Made by a program: the position numbers and the translations under genes. From Chloroflexota bacterium (lineage in GTDB: Bacteria > Chloroflexota > Anaerolineae > Anaerolineales > Villigracilaceae), in assembly GCA_013388855.1 (NCBI GenBank), contig JACAEM010000038.1, forward strand, positions 1-64,000: a stretch of DNA of 64,000 nt. Direction: 5' to 3'. This document shows, piece after piece, positions 1 to 10,107 of the stretch. The notes under the pieces are model-generated. The model did not search any database. It was not told where the DNA came from and saw nothing but the letters and a program-made list of their open reading frames with translations. How positions within the stretch are numbered: the stretch's first letter is position 1; each line of letters begins with the position of its first letter.

Positions 1-32
1 AACCAAAACGCCGCAAATTTCGCGCGCAGCGC

Positions 33-405
33 GTCGCTCCCCGCATGGGGAGCGTGGATTGAAACTGCCTGCAACGCCCTTACCAGATTGCCTTCGCCTG
101 GTCGCTCCCCGCATGGGGAGCGTGGATTGAAACGCGGAATAGGATTAATCGTGTTGTGTGATATTTAATGTCGCTCCCCGCATGGGGAGCGTGGATTGAA
201 ACGTTGAGATCGTCAATGACGATCTCTGGGAGCCTTAGTCGCTCCCCGCATGGGGAGCGTGGATTGAAACTATCCCATGAAAGATTTATAAGGTGCATAC
301 ACAAAGTCGCTCCCCGCATGGGGAGCGTGGATTGAAACTCTTTCTCGCCCGGAAAACTCGCGGCGGGTTTTTGTCGCTCCCCGCATGGGGAGCGTGGATT
401 GAAAC
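33..405 (+). CRISPR. CRISPR array (leader-distal end), 6 repeats GTCGCTCCCCGCATGGGGAGCGTGGATTGAAAC with 34-36 bp spacers; continues left of window
   Basis: Identical 33-bp repeats at 33-65, 101-133, 170-202, 238-270, 306-338, 373-405. The internal palindrome CTCCCCGCATGGGGAG and 3' ATTGAAAC resemble I-C class repeats. Bases 1-32 look like part of a further spacer. Confidence 0.97.
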
Positions 406-425
406 TCGGCATAGCAGAGCCGCCT

Positions 426-1250
426 TTACCCCAACACAATCCTATTTTTTGTGACCGCCACCCCCCTGCCGCAATGGGCACAGCGTAAAGCGTTTGGCCT
501 ATCCTCCCAGCCGATTTCGCCGCAGGCAGGACATTGCAACACGTCCTTCAACGAACGCGCTCCAACCGGTTCCGACGCCCCGTGCTTCACCGCCAGCGTC
601 CGGTCAAACAACTTCCACCACTTTGTGACTCGAATATTTTCAAACCCAGTGCGCTCCAACAGGGATGTGTACTCCGGCATACTCTTTATCTTTGCTTTGC
701 GCCCGGATTCCTCCGTGCCGCGCGAGGTAAGGAGCAGTCCGCCGGGGCGCAGGACGCGCGCAAACTCCGCCAGCGGCTCGTCCATGCCGGGGAAGAGTTC
801 CAGCACCTCCAGCGCGCACACCGCGTCGAAGGACGCCTCGGGGAACGGGAGTGGCAGGGAGACGTGTCGAAGCATTTCGAAGCGGGACAGATACGGGCGT
901 AGTTTCGAGGCGGCTTGTTCCAGCATCCCTTGAGAGAGATCGACGGCAATGATCCTTCCGTGGAATTCCGGTCGGTTCATCAGCGCGTACGAGAGACGCC
1001 CCGTGCCGGCGGCGAAATCCAGAATCAACGGCTCAGGGATATTGTTTAGCGCTTCCAGTAAGGGTTGTGCGAGCATCTCATCATCGCGCAGTTGACTTTC
1101 CTTCTTCCCCTCGTCATACTTGCGTGACCACCGGTCGTACAGCCATGACTGCACGCGCGGACCCAAATGCACACCTTCATAAAAATAAACTTCCCGGTCG
1201 AGCAAATAACCAATCGCCACAAGCAGAACAATGCCAATGACCCAGTTCAT
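426..1250 (-). CDS. class I SAM-dependent methyltransferase with C-terminal zinc-ribbon-like CxxC...CxxC
   Basis: ILDFAAGTGRLSYAL SAM motif; CPACGEIGW...CAHCGRG C-terminus. Start at MNWVIG, ATGA overlap with upstream MFS gene. Confidence 0.85.
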   Translation of the reverse strand: MNWVIGIVLLVAIGYLLDREVYFYEGVHLGPRVQSWLYDRWSRKYDEGKKESQLRDDEMLAQPLLEALNNIPEPLILDFAAGTGRLSYALMNRPEFHGRIIAVDLSQGMLEQAASKLRPYLSRFEMLRHVSLPLPFPEASFDAVCALEVLELFPGMDEPLAEFARVLRPGGLLLTSRGTEESGRKAKIKSMPEYTSLLERTGFENIRVTKWWKLFDRTLAVKHGASEPVGARSLKDVLQCPACGEIGWEDRPNALRCAHCGRGVAVTKNRIVLG

Positions 1251-2455
1251 CACAACTCCGATTCTTCCACATGCCGCAGGGATGAAAATGCGTACCCGGC
1301 GAGGAACAGGGATGCGCCAGCGATTCCCGCACCGACCATCACCAGCCGGATGGCGCTCGCTTCGGCAAGGCACCCTGAAACAAGAATACCGGACAAATAG
1401 GGAATCTGCACCAACAGGTGCCGCGCAGATAGGACACGTCCCTGCACATCGGCGGGTACCTTCGCCTGCCAGATGGCAAGATTGCCGCCTTCCACGAACG
1501 GCTCGAAGAAGGCAAAAAAGAAACTTCCGACCGCCCAGAGGATGACCGCGCCGCTCAATCCCAGCCATAGGATACCCAACAGACAAGCCCCCGCGCCGCC
1601 GATCAGAATGTTGTGGATGCGTTGCCTGGTCCCGCCCCACAGACTCAGGATCACGCCTCCGGCTACGCCGCCAACGGCTCCCGCTGATTGGACAGTCGCC
1701 AGCGCCGATTCGTTGTTCCCGGTTCCGCTCAGCACCAGCGGCGCCATGAGAGTCGCACCGATGGCAAGGAAAATTCCTGCGAACATGAACAGGACGGTCA
1801 GCGCGCGCAGACTGCGTTTTTCATGGATATAACGAAAGCCGAAGCGAAGTTCCTGCCAGAATGTTCCCCGGCTTTGCCTGCCGGTTTCTGTTTGCTCAGG
1901 TTGCGGCACGCGAATAAACAACAGCGTCCCAAAGGCAAACAGGAACGTCCCCAGGTCGATCAGCATGATGCCGCGCAGACCAAGCGGCGCGAGCAACGCC
2001 GCGGCGAAGATCGGCGCCAGGATTCCCGACAGCGCCCGCGCCGAGCCAAGCATCCCTTCGGCACGGGTATAGTCCTCCTTCGAGAGCATGGTCGTCACTG
2101 CCGCGGCATAAGCGGGATATTGAAAGGCGGTGAAGAACCCCGCCAGGAGGCTGACAAGATAGATGTGCCAAAGTTGCAAACTGCCGAACGTATAAATGAG
2201 GAAGATTGTCAGCGTGCCCAGGGCGGTTGCAAGGTCGCTGAGCGCCATGACCCATTTGCGGTTCCAGCGATCCACAAAAACGCCGGCGACCGGGGTCAAT
2301 AACACGGCGGGCAAAAAGGCGAAGAAGCTGATGGTTGCCAGCGCCGAGGCTTTGCCGGTCGCCTCCCATGCCCAGATTGTGAACGCGAACCAGGTCATCG
2401 CACTGCCGATGAGCGAGACGACCTGTCCGAACCAGAGGAGGGTGAATTTCCGCAT
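1250..2455 (-). CDS. MFS transporter
   Basis: 401 aa, multiple TM segments, MFS-type DRWNRKWVM loop. Confidence 0.85.
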   Translation of the reverse strand: MRKFTLLWFGQVVSLIGSAMTWFAFTIWAWEATGKASALATISFFAFLPAVLLTPVAGVFVDRWNRKWVMALSDLATALGTLTIFLIYTFGSLQLWHIYLVSLLAGFFTAFQYPAYAAAVTTMLSKEDYTRAEGMLGSARALSGILAPIFAAALLAPLGLRGIMLIDLGTFLFAFGTLLFIRVPQPEQTETGRQSRGTFWQELRFGFRYIHEKRSLRALTVLFMFAGIFLAIGATLMAPLVLSGTGNNESALATVQSAGAVGGVAGGVILSLWGGTRQRIHNILIGGAGACLLGILWLGLSGAVILWAVGSFFFAFFEPFVEGGNLAIWQAKVPADVQGRVLSARHLLVQIPYLSGILVSGCLAEASAIRLVMVGAGIAGASLFLAGYAFSSLRHVEESEL

Positions 2456-2484
2456 GGGTTTGAGGTGCAGAAGGCGCCAGCAGT

Positions 2485-3261
2485 TCAGCGGGACGATCTC
2501 TGTCTTACCGCCTCATAGACAATCAATGCCGTGGAGACGGAGACGTTCAACGAATTGACCTTGCCCGTCATCGGGATTTTCACTTTCAGGTCTGCGTTCG
2601 ACATCCAGAACTCAGTGAGTCCCTCGTCCTCCGTGCCGACAGCAATGGCGACCGGTCCGCACAAGTCGACAGTGGAGTATGTCACGGCTGCGGATGGTGT
2701 TGCGGCAAGGGTGCGTATCTTCCGCGTTTTCAGCCACTTCCAAGCGGACGCGTTATCGCTTTCGACGACAGGCACGCTGAAGACCGCCCCGCGGCTGGCT
2801 CTGACCACGTTGGGATTCCACAGGTCCACGCGCGGGTCGCACAGGAGCAACGCGTCCACGCCTGCCGCGTCGGCGGTGCGGAGGATCGCCCCGAGGTTGC
2901 CCGGCTTTTCGATGGATTCGGCAAGGATAATCAAAGGCGACTCGCTCAATTCCAAATCGTTCAGGGATGTGTGGGGGATCGGGAAAATGCCCATCCAGCC
3001 GTCGGGGTTGTCGCGGTAGGAGATTTTTTCGAAAACAGCGCGGTTGACGGTGATCGATTCAGGGAAATCCCCGTTGATTTGGCGGGAGGCAAGTTCCGGC
3101 GAGGAAAGAAGCGTCTGCGGCCGGTGTCCTGCAGCCAGCGCGAGCTGGATCTCGTCATAGCCTTCCACCAGCATCAAGCCGTCCTTCGCGCGGGTCCTTT
3201 TATCGTCTCGCAATTTGACGATGTGTTTGACGCGTGGGTTCTGCAGGCTGGTGATGTCCAT
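2485..3261 (-). CDS. SpoU/TrmH family RNA 2'-O-methyltransferase
   Basis: EKPGNLGAILRTADAAGVDALLL, VVRASRGAVFSVPV, IAVGTEDEGLT, IPMTGKVNSLNVSVSTALIVYEAVRQR motifs. Confidence 0.92.
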   Translation of the reverse strand: MDITSLQNPRVKHIVKLRDDKRTRAKDGLMLVEGYDEIQLALAAGHRPQTLLSSPELASRQINGDFPESITVNRAVFEKISYRDNPDGWMGIFPIPHTSLNDLELSESPLIILAESIEKPGNLGAILRTADAAGVDALLLCDPRVDLWNPNVVRASRGAVFSVPVVESDNASAWKWLKTRKIRTLAATPSAAVTYSTVDLCGPVAIAVGTEDEGLTEFWMSNADLKVKIPMTGKVNSLNVSVSTALIVYEAVRQRSSR

Positions 3262-4070
3262 TAACCGGTTTTGCCTGTGCCGAGTTTCCAAAATACAAAG
3301 AGCAGAGGGATGCCAACCCCAAGGTACGCGCCGAAATACAGCAAACCGCCGGGGCGCGCGGCGAAATCGAAGAGGCGGATGTAAACGAACGCAGCCGCGG
3401 TGATGAAGACGATCAAGCCATACGACGCGATGGAATGATGCAGGATGGCGTTGAGGTCCCGGTTCCACAGATAAGGCGTGACCGCCAGTGCCAATGTCAG
3501 GTAGAAGACGCCGAAACTCCGCAAGGTGAACAGCGACATGATCTCCGGGAAGATGCCGCCGTTCGTGCCCGGCGCGCCGATTTGTGTAGTGCAGCCGTAC
3601 AGCCCAAGGAAGCCGACGAAGATAATGAAGATGATAAGAAAGATAAACTGCGTGGAACTGAAACGCGGACCTTCTGGGTTCAGCGCCGGGCGTCTGGCAA
3701 TCACTTCCCAGATGCCGATAAAGGCGGCAACTGTATTCACGATCAGTGTACTGAAATACAACCATGCGATGGGATGTGCCAACGCCAGTTTGTCGCGGAA
3801 GAAAAACAACACCAGCAGTTCACCGACACCGAACATCCACAAATACAACAGCGCGCTGAACACAAGATTCCATTGCCAGCGGCGGGCTGTAATCCACGCC
3901 AGCCACGCATTGCCAAGACACCATCCGCCGATGGTCATGGTCATGAAAGCAGTCACCTTCCAGGCAAAGACAGGCGCGAGCTGTTCGGGGAGAAGGAAAA
4001 GCAATGCGCCCAAAATGGCGTAGAGGATTGCATTTAGGTATGTGAGCAGGCGGGATGTATTAGAAATCAT
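3261..4070 (-). CDS. polytopic membrane protein of unknown function
   Basis: Hydrophobic ORF; start chosen at MISNTSRLLTYLNA to avoid overlap with the opp gene. Confidence 0.7.
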   Translation of the reverse strand: MISNTSRLLTYLNAILYAILGALLFLLPEQLAPVFAWKVTAFMTMTIGGWCLGNAWLAWITARRWQWNLVFSALLYLWMFGVGELLVLFFFRDKLALAHPIAWLYFSTLIVNTVAAFIGIWEVIARRPALNPEGPRFSSTQFIFLIIFIIFVGFLGLYGCTTQIGAPGTNGGIFPEIMSLFTLRSFGVFYLTLALAVTPYLWNRDLNAILHHSIASYGLIVFITAAAFVYIRLFDFAARPGGLLYFGAYLGVGIPLLFVFWKLGTGKTG

Positions 4071-4099
4071 GGAGCCTCCATAATCGCTAAAGTGAATTG

Positions 4100-5086
4100 T
4101 TATTTCGCCAACAATAAGCACGCCGCTCGATGTGTCTCGCTGATCGGCAACAGGCGTGGATCGCTTTCCTTGCAAATGTTCATCGCCACCGGGCAGCGCG
4201 GATGGAACCGGCAACCAACGGGCAACTCGATCGGATTGGGTGTTTCACCCTGCAGAATCATACGCTTCCTTCTCAGCCGGGGGTTGGGCACGGGGATGAC
4301 CGAAAGCAATGCCTGCGCGTACGGATGTTTCGGATCGGTCAACACCTCGCGCATCGAACCGATCTCGACGATACGCCCCAGGTACATGACCGCCACCCGG
4401 TCAGCGAAGTAACCAACCGTTCCGAGGTCATGCGTAATGAAGATGACCGAGATGCCGCGCGACTCTCGCAAGTCGGCAAGCAGGTTGATGATCTCAGCGC
4501 GGATGGAGACATCCAGCATCGAGACTGGTTCATCGGCAAGCAGGAGGTGCGGCTCAAGCACCAGCGCGCTGGCGATGACCACACGCTGGCGCTGCCCGCC
4601 GGAAAGCTGGTGCGGGAAGCGGTGCATGTACTCCTCGGCAGGTTTCAGCCCGGCATCTTCCAGGGCGCGCACAACGTGCGCCTGCCTTTCCCCGTGATCC
4701 CCGGCCAGTCCATGCACGACCAGCGGCTCGGTGACGATTTCCTCGATGGTTTGGGTGGGATTGAGCGACTCATACGGGTCCTGAAAAACCATTTGAATGC
4801 GCTGCCGGGTGGATTTACGTTCCCTGTCCGTCAGGTGGGTGATGTCCCTGCCTTCGAAGAAAATGCTCCCTTCTGTGGCGTTTTCCAGCCCCATCAATGT
4901 CAGCGCAAGGGTGGATTTGCCGCATCCGCTCTCGCCGACCAGCGCGATGACCTCCCCTCGGCGCAATTGCAGATCGACATCATCCACGGCATGAACGTAT
5001 TGCTCCGTGCGCGAGAAAAGAGCCGGTCTGCCCGCCAGGAAATATTTTTTCAAGTTCTTAACTTCGAGGATGAATTCGTCAGACAT
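4100..5086 (-). CDS. oligopeptide/dipeptide ABC transporter ATP-binding protein (OppF-like)
   Basis: GESGCGKSTLA Walker A, LSGGQRQRV signature, LLADEPVSMLDVS Walker B, C-terminal oligopeptide-transporter cysteine region. Confidence 0.93.
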   Translation of the reverse strand: MSDEFILEVKNLKKYFLAGRPALFSRTEQYVHAVDDVDLQLRRGEVIALVGESGCGKSTLALTLMGLENATEGSIFFEGRDITHLTDRERKSTRQRIQMVFQDPYESLNPTQTIEEIVTEPLVVHGLAGDHGERQAHVVRALEDAGLKPAEEYMHRFPHQLSGGQRQRVVIASALVLEPHLLLADEPVSMLDVSIRAEIINLLADLRESRGISVIFITHDLGTVGYFADRVAVMYLGRIVEIGSMREVLTDPKHPYAQALLSVIPVPNPRLRRKRMILQGETPNPIELPVGCRFHPRCPVAMNICKESDPRLLPISETHRAACLLLAK

Positions 5087-5123
5087 ATGCAATATCTCAG
5101 CGGCAATCACTCACAGGTGATTG

Positions 5124-7052
5124 TCAGCTTTTCTCCTCCACTAAATGGCAGCCCACAATATGACCGCCATTCAATTCATGCAGGCGTGGCATTTCTGTTA
5201 CACAACGCTCGAACGCTAACGGGCACCGCGGCGCAAAGCGGCATCCGTCGGGGAGGGCATTCAACTTGGGCGGGTATCCGGGAATGGAAGTGAGCCGCTT
5301 TTCCGGCTTGGAAAGATCCGGAAAGGCTTTGAGCAACTCCTGGGTATAGGGATGGCGCGGCGCATTGTAGATCGAGTCCACGCTGGCGTATTCGGCGGTC
5401 ATCCCGCCATACATCACCAACACTGAATCGCACATCTCTGCCACAACACCCAGATCATGTGTTACAAAAATAATGGCAAGCCCCAGCTTCTTTCGCAGGT
5501 CATCCAGCAATTCAAGGATCTGTGCCTGGATCATCACGTCCAGCGCAGTGGTCGGCTCGTCCGCAATCACCACCTGTGGGTCGCACGAAAGCGCCATTGC
5601 AATCATGGCGCGTTGCCGCATCCCGCCGGAGTATTGGTGCGGGTAATGATCCTTATGTTCGGCGGCAATACCCACCAGGTCGAGCAATTCCAGCACACGA
5701 GCATTTACCACTCCATGCGGCAGCCCGGGCATGTGCTTGTTGATGGCCTCCGCAATCTGATCGCCGACCGTCCGCACCGGGTTAAGAGCATTCATCGCGC
5801 CCTGGAAGATGATCGATATCCCCTTCCAGCGAATCTCCGCCATCTCGTCCTCTTTCAGAGTCGCAAGATCCCACCCGCCAAAACGGATGGACCCGCTGGC
5901 GATCTGTCCCGCCGCGGGGAGCAGTCTCATCAAAGCCATCATGAGCGTGGTCTTGCCGCATCCGCTTTCACCCACCAGACCAAGCAACTCACCTTCATGG
6001 AGTTGGAAACTGACGTTATGCACCGCTTTCGCGACCTGCCCATCACCGACATAGTGAATCGAAAGATTGCGGACATCCAGCAGGACAGGGACATCGCTTC
6101 TTTTGCCGGTGACATCCACCGCTTCAGTCTGGACTGTGGGTCTGCCCGGCATCAAATGATGTGATTCCAATCTGGGATTCAGAATCTGCTCAAGCCCGTG
6201 CCCAAGGAGCGTCAATCCCAGCACCACCCACACGATCCCGAACCCCGGCACGACCAGCGCCCACCATGCGCCTGCGCTCATTGCGCCGCGCCCAAAAGCG
6301 AAATTCAACATCTGCCCCCATGAGGTCGCTGTCGGATCGCCCAACCCCAGAAAAGACAAGGTGGATTCGTTCAAGATGGCCAGTGAGATGACCAGAATTG
6401 CGTTGACAACCAGCAACGGCAGGACGAGCGGCAAAATGTGATGAAGAATGATATGCCTCGTCCCCGCCCCGATGGCGCGTGCGCGCAGAACGAACTTGCG
6501 CGATTTCACCGCCAGCGTCTGCGAGCGGACCACGCGCGCAGTGGTTGTCCACCCGAGCAGTCCGATAACGAAGATGATATTGAGCAGGCTTGGTTTAGTC
6601 AACGCGACGATGACCACAATCAGCGGCAGGTCGGGAATGACGAGCATGGTATCCGTGAAACGCATGAGAATGTTTTCGAGTCGCCCGCCGTAATACCCGG
6701 CTACAATGCCGATCACACCACCAATCACAATGGAGATAAATGCCGCGAAGAAACCCACGATCAGCGAGACACGAGAACCGTAAATAAAACTTGAAAGAAC
6801 ATCCTTCCCGGCATCATCCGTGCCAAACCAATGATCCGTGCTGGGAGGGTTGTAAATATCGCGGGAGGTGATCCCCTCGGAGGTTTCTGGGTCATAGGGC
6901 GCGAGCGCCGGCGCAAAAATCGCGACAATCACAATCAAGACCAGCATAACTAGTCCAACAACGCCCATGCGATTTTTACGGAATTCCCTCCAAAAACCCG
7001 TCAAGGGAGATGATGGTACAGAAGGTTTGAGTTCAGCAGTCTGGACAGCCAT
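5124..7052 (-). CDS. fused peptide ABC transporter permease (OppC-like) / ATPase (OppD-like)
   Basis: N-terminal OppC-type TM domain, C-terminal GESGCGKTTLM...YSGGMRQRAMIAMAL...IADEPTTALDV. Confidence 0.93.
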   Translation of the reverse strand: MAVQTAELKPSVPSSPLTGFWREFRKNRMGVVGLVMLVLIVIVAIFAPALAPYDPETSEGITSRDIYNPPSTDHWFGTDDAGKDVLSSFIYGSRVSLIVGFFAAFISIVIGGVIGIVAGYYGGRLENILMRFTDTMLVIPDLPLIVVIVALTKPSLLNIIFVIGLLGWTTTARVVRSQTLAVKSRKFVLRARAIGAGTRHIILHHILPLVLPLLVVNAILVISLAILNESTLSFLGLGDPTATSWGQMLNFAFGRGAMSAGAWWALVVPGFGIVWVVLGLTLLGHGLEQILNPRLESHHLMPGRPTVQTEAVDVTGKRSDVPVLLDVRNLSIHYVGDGQVAKAVHNVSFQLHEGELLGLVGESGCGKTTLMMALMRLLPAAGQIASGSIRFGGWDLATLKEDEMAEIRWKGISIIFQGAMNALNPVRTVGDQIAEAINKHMPGLPHGVVNARVLELLDLVGIAAEHKDHYPHQYSGGMRQRAMIAMALSCDPQVVIADEPTTALDVMIQAQILELLDDLRKKLGLAIIFVTHDLGVVAEMCDSVLVMYGGMTAEYASVDSIYNAPRHPYTQELLKAFPDLSKPEKRLTSIPGYPPKLNALPDGCRFAPRCPLAFERCVTEMPRLHELNGGHIVGCHLVEEKS

Positions 7053-7055
7053 AAG

Positions 7056-8084
7056 TTATTCCGTCTGTACGCGGGGGTCGAGGTAGGAATACATCAAATC
7101 GGCGATCAGGTTGGCAATCACCACGCTGACGGCAATCAACAAAAAGACACCTTGAAGAACCGGGTAATCCCGCCGTTCCAGCGCCTCATAGACCGCGCCT
7201 CCCAACCCGGGCCATGAAAAGACCGCCTCGATCTGGATCGCCCCGGCTACAGTAAACCCCAGGTTGATGGCAATGATCGTCACGATGGGAAGCATCGCAT
7301 TTTTCAGCGCATGATCCTTCAGGATCTGGAAAGTGCTCAACCCCTTTGCCTTTGCCGTCAAAATATAATCTTCCGAAAGCACATCCATCAAACTGGAGCG
7401 CATGACCAGCAGGTATTCACCCATGTAGACAATGGTATAAGTCAGCGTGGGAAGCACCATATGCTTTGCAATATCGGCAATCTGGTATGAAAGAGGATAC
7501 GAACTGGTACCCGGTGTGATCCTGCCGCCAATGGGAAAACCATGCCCGCTCCCCCAGAAGAGCAGGATGATGCCCAGCCAAAAAGTCGGTAGACTCCATG
7601 TGACCAACCCGGTGATGAGAGCAGAGTAATCGATGACGGTGCGCGCCTTCCATGCGGCGAACAGCCCAAACAAGATCCCGACAATAATCGAAAGGATTTG
7701 CCCCGCGCCAATCAGCAGGAGTGTATTCCACAAACGTTCCACCAGAATGTCGGCGACAGGTCCATTTGTGTGATAGCTGATCCCCAATTCACCCTGAACC
7801 AAGTTACGGATGTAAATAAAGAACTGAGTCTCGAATGGATTGATCCAGCAATCTCCGACCTTGATTGGATTCAGTGTTTCGAAACAGTTGATGACCGGCT
7901 TATCCAATCCGAACCGGACGCGCATCGCCTCCTGGTTCTCCTTCTTGAAACGCGGGTCGTGAGTTCCAGCTTTGACCGGATCGCCGGGAAGCACGCGAAA
8001 AAGGAAAAAGTTGAGGATGAGAACAAACAGAATGGTAAAAGCCGACCAACTGACCTTCTTCAACAAGTAACGATAGCGTTTCAA
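7056..8084 (-). CDS. peptide ABC transporter permease (OppB-like)
   Basis: BPD permease organisation, SLPTFWLGIILL, FSWPGLGGAVYEAL..RDYPVLQG motif. Confidence 0.93.
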   Translation of the reverse strand: MKRYRYLLKKVSWSAFTILFVLILNFFLFRVLPGDPVKAGTHDPRFKKENQEAMRVRFGLDKPVINCFETLNPIKVGDCWINPFETQFFIYIRNLVQGELGISYHTNGPVADILVERLWNTLLLIGAGQILSIIVGILFGLFAAWKARTVIDYSALITGLVTWSLPTFWLGIILLFWGSGHGFPIGGRITPGTSSYPLSYQIADIAKHMVLPTLTYTIVYMGEYLLVMRSSLMDVLSEDYILTAKAKGLSTFQILKDHALKNAMLPIVTIIAINLGFTVAGAIQIEAVFSWPGLGGAVYEALERRDYPVLQGVFLLIAVSVVIANLIADLMYSYLDPRVQTE

Positions 8085-8156
8085 GGGTCTCTCCCGGCAT
8101 GACGAAGAGAGGCGGGAAATGGAACCGTCTCTCTTCGTCGGATGATACTTTTTCCC

Positions 8157-9866
8157 TTATTTGACCGGCTCAATAACCACAAGCGAACTTACATCGGAGA
8201 GTTCCACCTTGGCCATGCCGGTGATCCAGCCGGTAAATCTATCCACCCGGTATGCCTGGGTGGCTTGCTCATAGTAGGGAATGATATACACAACATCATC
8301 GTGTACAATCTTCTGCATTTCCCAGACGATCTCCCGGCGTTTTTCCGGGTCGAGTTCCACACCCTGTTGAGCATGGAGCTCATCATAAGCAGGATTCGAG
8401 TAGCCTGTTTCGTTATACCCATTCGGGATCTCACCCGTGGAATAGACAGAAAGCAGCAGATTCGGGTCAGGATCGGAACCCCAGCCCCAGAGGATGATAT
8501 CGAAATCGAACGCAGGACAGCATTCGGCTGTGAGCGCATCCGGGTCGATCGCCTGCAACTCCAGGCTCACCCCCACTTCCCCCCACATCTCCGAAAGGAG
8601 TTCAGCCAATCGCGGCGCATCGATGCTGTCGCTGGGCCAATGCATTTTGAAATTCAATGGGCGCGAACCATCCGGGGTCTCGCGAATGCCATCGCTGTCC
8701 GTGTCTTTATAACCGGCATCATCAAGGATTTGTCTGGCTTTTTCGACATCATACTCATAATCCACAAGGGTATCGTTATACCAGGGTCCCAATCCATCGG
8801 GGATCAGGGTTAGCCCAGGCGTGCCGAAACCCAACAGCACGATATCAATAAGCTTTTGCTTGTCGGTCGCGTGAGCAAGCGCCAGACGCACGTTGCGGTC
8901 ACGCAGGGCAGGATGCCCTGTGCAAAGCCCTCCAACATCGGTGGGGCAATTTTCCGGGTCGGCCTGGTTGAAAATGACATCGGACACGCTCGGGGCGAAA
9001 GGCGCGCCGGTCACCACTTTGATGTTGGCATCTCCCTGAAGGGTCGCGACAGCCGTCGCGGGCATCTCAGTGATCATGTCCACTTGACCACTGGTGAGGG
9101 ACTGGACTAGAACGTCGGGGCTTTCGAAAGTCTGGAAAATCACCTCATCGATCTTTGGCGGATTGGCGAAATGCTCCTTGTTCGCACCGAGATGCACAAA
9201 TTCGTTCTGTCGGTATTCGATCATTTTGAACGGGCCAGTGCCAATCATCTCCAGGTTCTCGAATTCAGTGGAAGCGGGCGCTTCGGCGTAATCCTTCCAA
9301 ATATGCTCCGGCACGATGTAAAGATACGAAAGCAGATAGTCCATGTTCGGCACAGGGTTGAGCAGGGTGATGACAACCGTATTATCGTCAGTTGCCTCCA
9401 CAGTGTCGAAATTCGTGGTATAGGCGTTCAAGTAAATGAAATCGGTATTATTCTTATACAGATTGACCGAGAACGCCACATCCCTGGCTGTCATCGGCTG
9501 ACCGTCATGGAACTTGATCCCATCGCGGATTTTGAAGGTCCAGGTCAGTCCATCTTCCGACAGTTCCGCGCTTTCCGCCACATCCAGCGTATACGTACCA
9601 TCCAGACGATATTCATAGATGGTATCGTACACCAGCGCAAAGATGGTATATGCCTCCGTGAGGACACCTGTCCCGGGATTCAACGTATCTGGGCTACCAG
9701 CCCAACCGACTCGCAACACCACGGGCAACCCCGGCTCCTCAGGAGATTGCGTTGCGGCTGGCTCGCCAGGCTGTTCAGGCTCCGCGGTGGATTGTGCCCC
9801 TCCGCCACAGGCGGAAAGTACAAGCGCCAGCACAATCGCGATTACAAATAGTGTATATTTTTTCAT
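8157..9866 (-). CDS. peptide ABC transporter substrate-binding lipoprotein
   Basis: Lipobox LVLSACGGG; SBP family 5 features (SEDGLTWTFKIRDGIKFHDGQPMTARDVAFS). Confidence 0.94.
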   Translation of the reverse strand: MKKYTLFVIAIVLALVLSACGGGAQSTAEPEQPGEPAATQSPEEPGLPVVLRVGWAGSPDTLNPGTGVLTEAYTIFALVYDTIYEYRLDGTYTLDVAESAELSEDGLTWTFKIRDGIKFHDGQPMTARDVAFSVNLYKNNTDFIYLNAYTTNFDTVEATDDNTVVITLLNPVPNMDYLLSYLYIVPEHIWKDYAEAPASTEFENLEMIGTGPFKMIEYRQNEFVHLGANKEHFANPPKIDEVIFQTFESPDVLVQSLTSGQVDMITEMPATAVATLQGDANIKVVTGAPFAPSVSDVIFNQADPENCPTDVGGLCTGHPALRDRNVRLALAHATDKQKLIDIVLLGFGTPGLTLIPDGLGPWYNDTLVDYEYDVEKARQILDDAGYKDTDSDGIRETPDGSRPLNFKMHWPSDSIDAPRLAELLSEMWGEVGVSLELQAIDPDALTAECCPAFDFDIILWGWGSDPDPNLLLSVYSTGEIPNGYNETGYSNPAYDELHAQQGVELDPEKRREIVWEMQKIVHDDVVYIIPYYEQATQAYRVDRFTGWITGMAKVELSDVSSLVVIEPVK

Positions 9867-10107
9867 CTTACTCCTCCTCCAGAGTTAAGAATGTACGGAC
9901 CCCTACAGTCCGCTTAAACAAAAAAACTGCATGCCGCCATTACAGCCGCGATACAGTATTTGCCATCTCTCCCTGATGTGCCCAAGAGTACTCACTGAAC
10001 GATCAGTCGTGTACATTCCATATGATTTTACTTTAGTTTTATGAATGGGAAAAGGCAATTTGTTAAAAACAGGAAATTGGCTATACTTGGCCTGGAAAAG
10101 GAAGTAT

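Noticed and set aside
80-481. 133-aa minus-strand ORF over the CRISPR array
   Set aside because: It translates the repeats (repeating SFNPRSPCGER / VSIHAPHAGSD); an artefact of the array.
2485-3765. Full 426-aa ORF as one protein
   Set aside because: The N-terminal ~165 aa is an out-of-frame read of the neighbouring membrane gene; the real rRNA methyltransferase starts at 3261.
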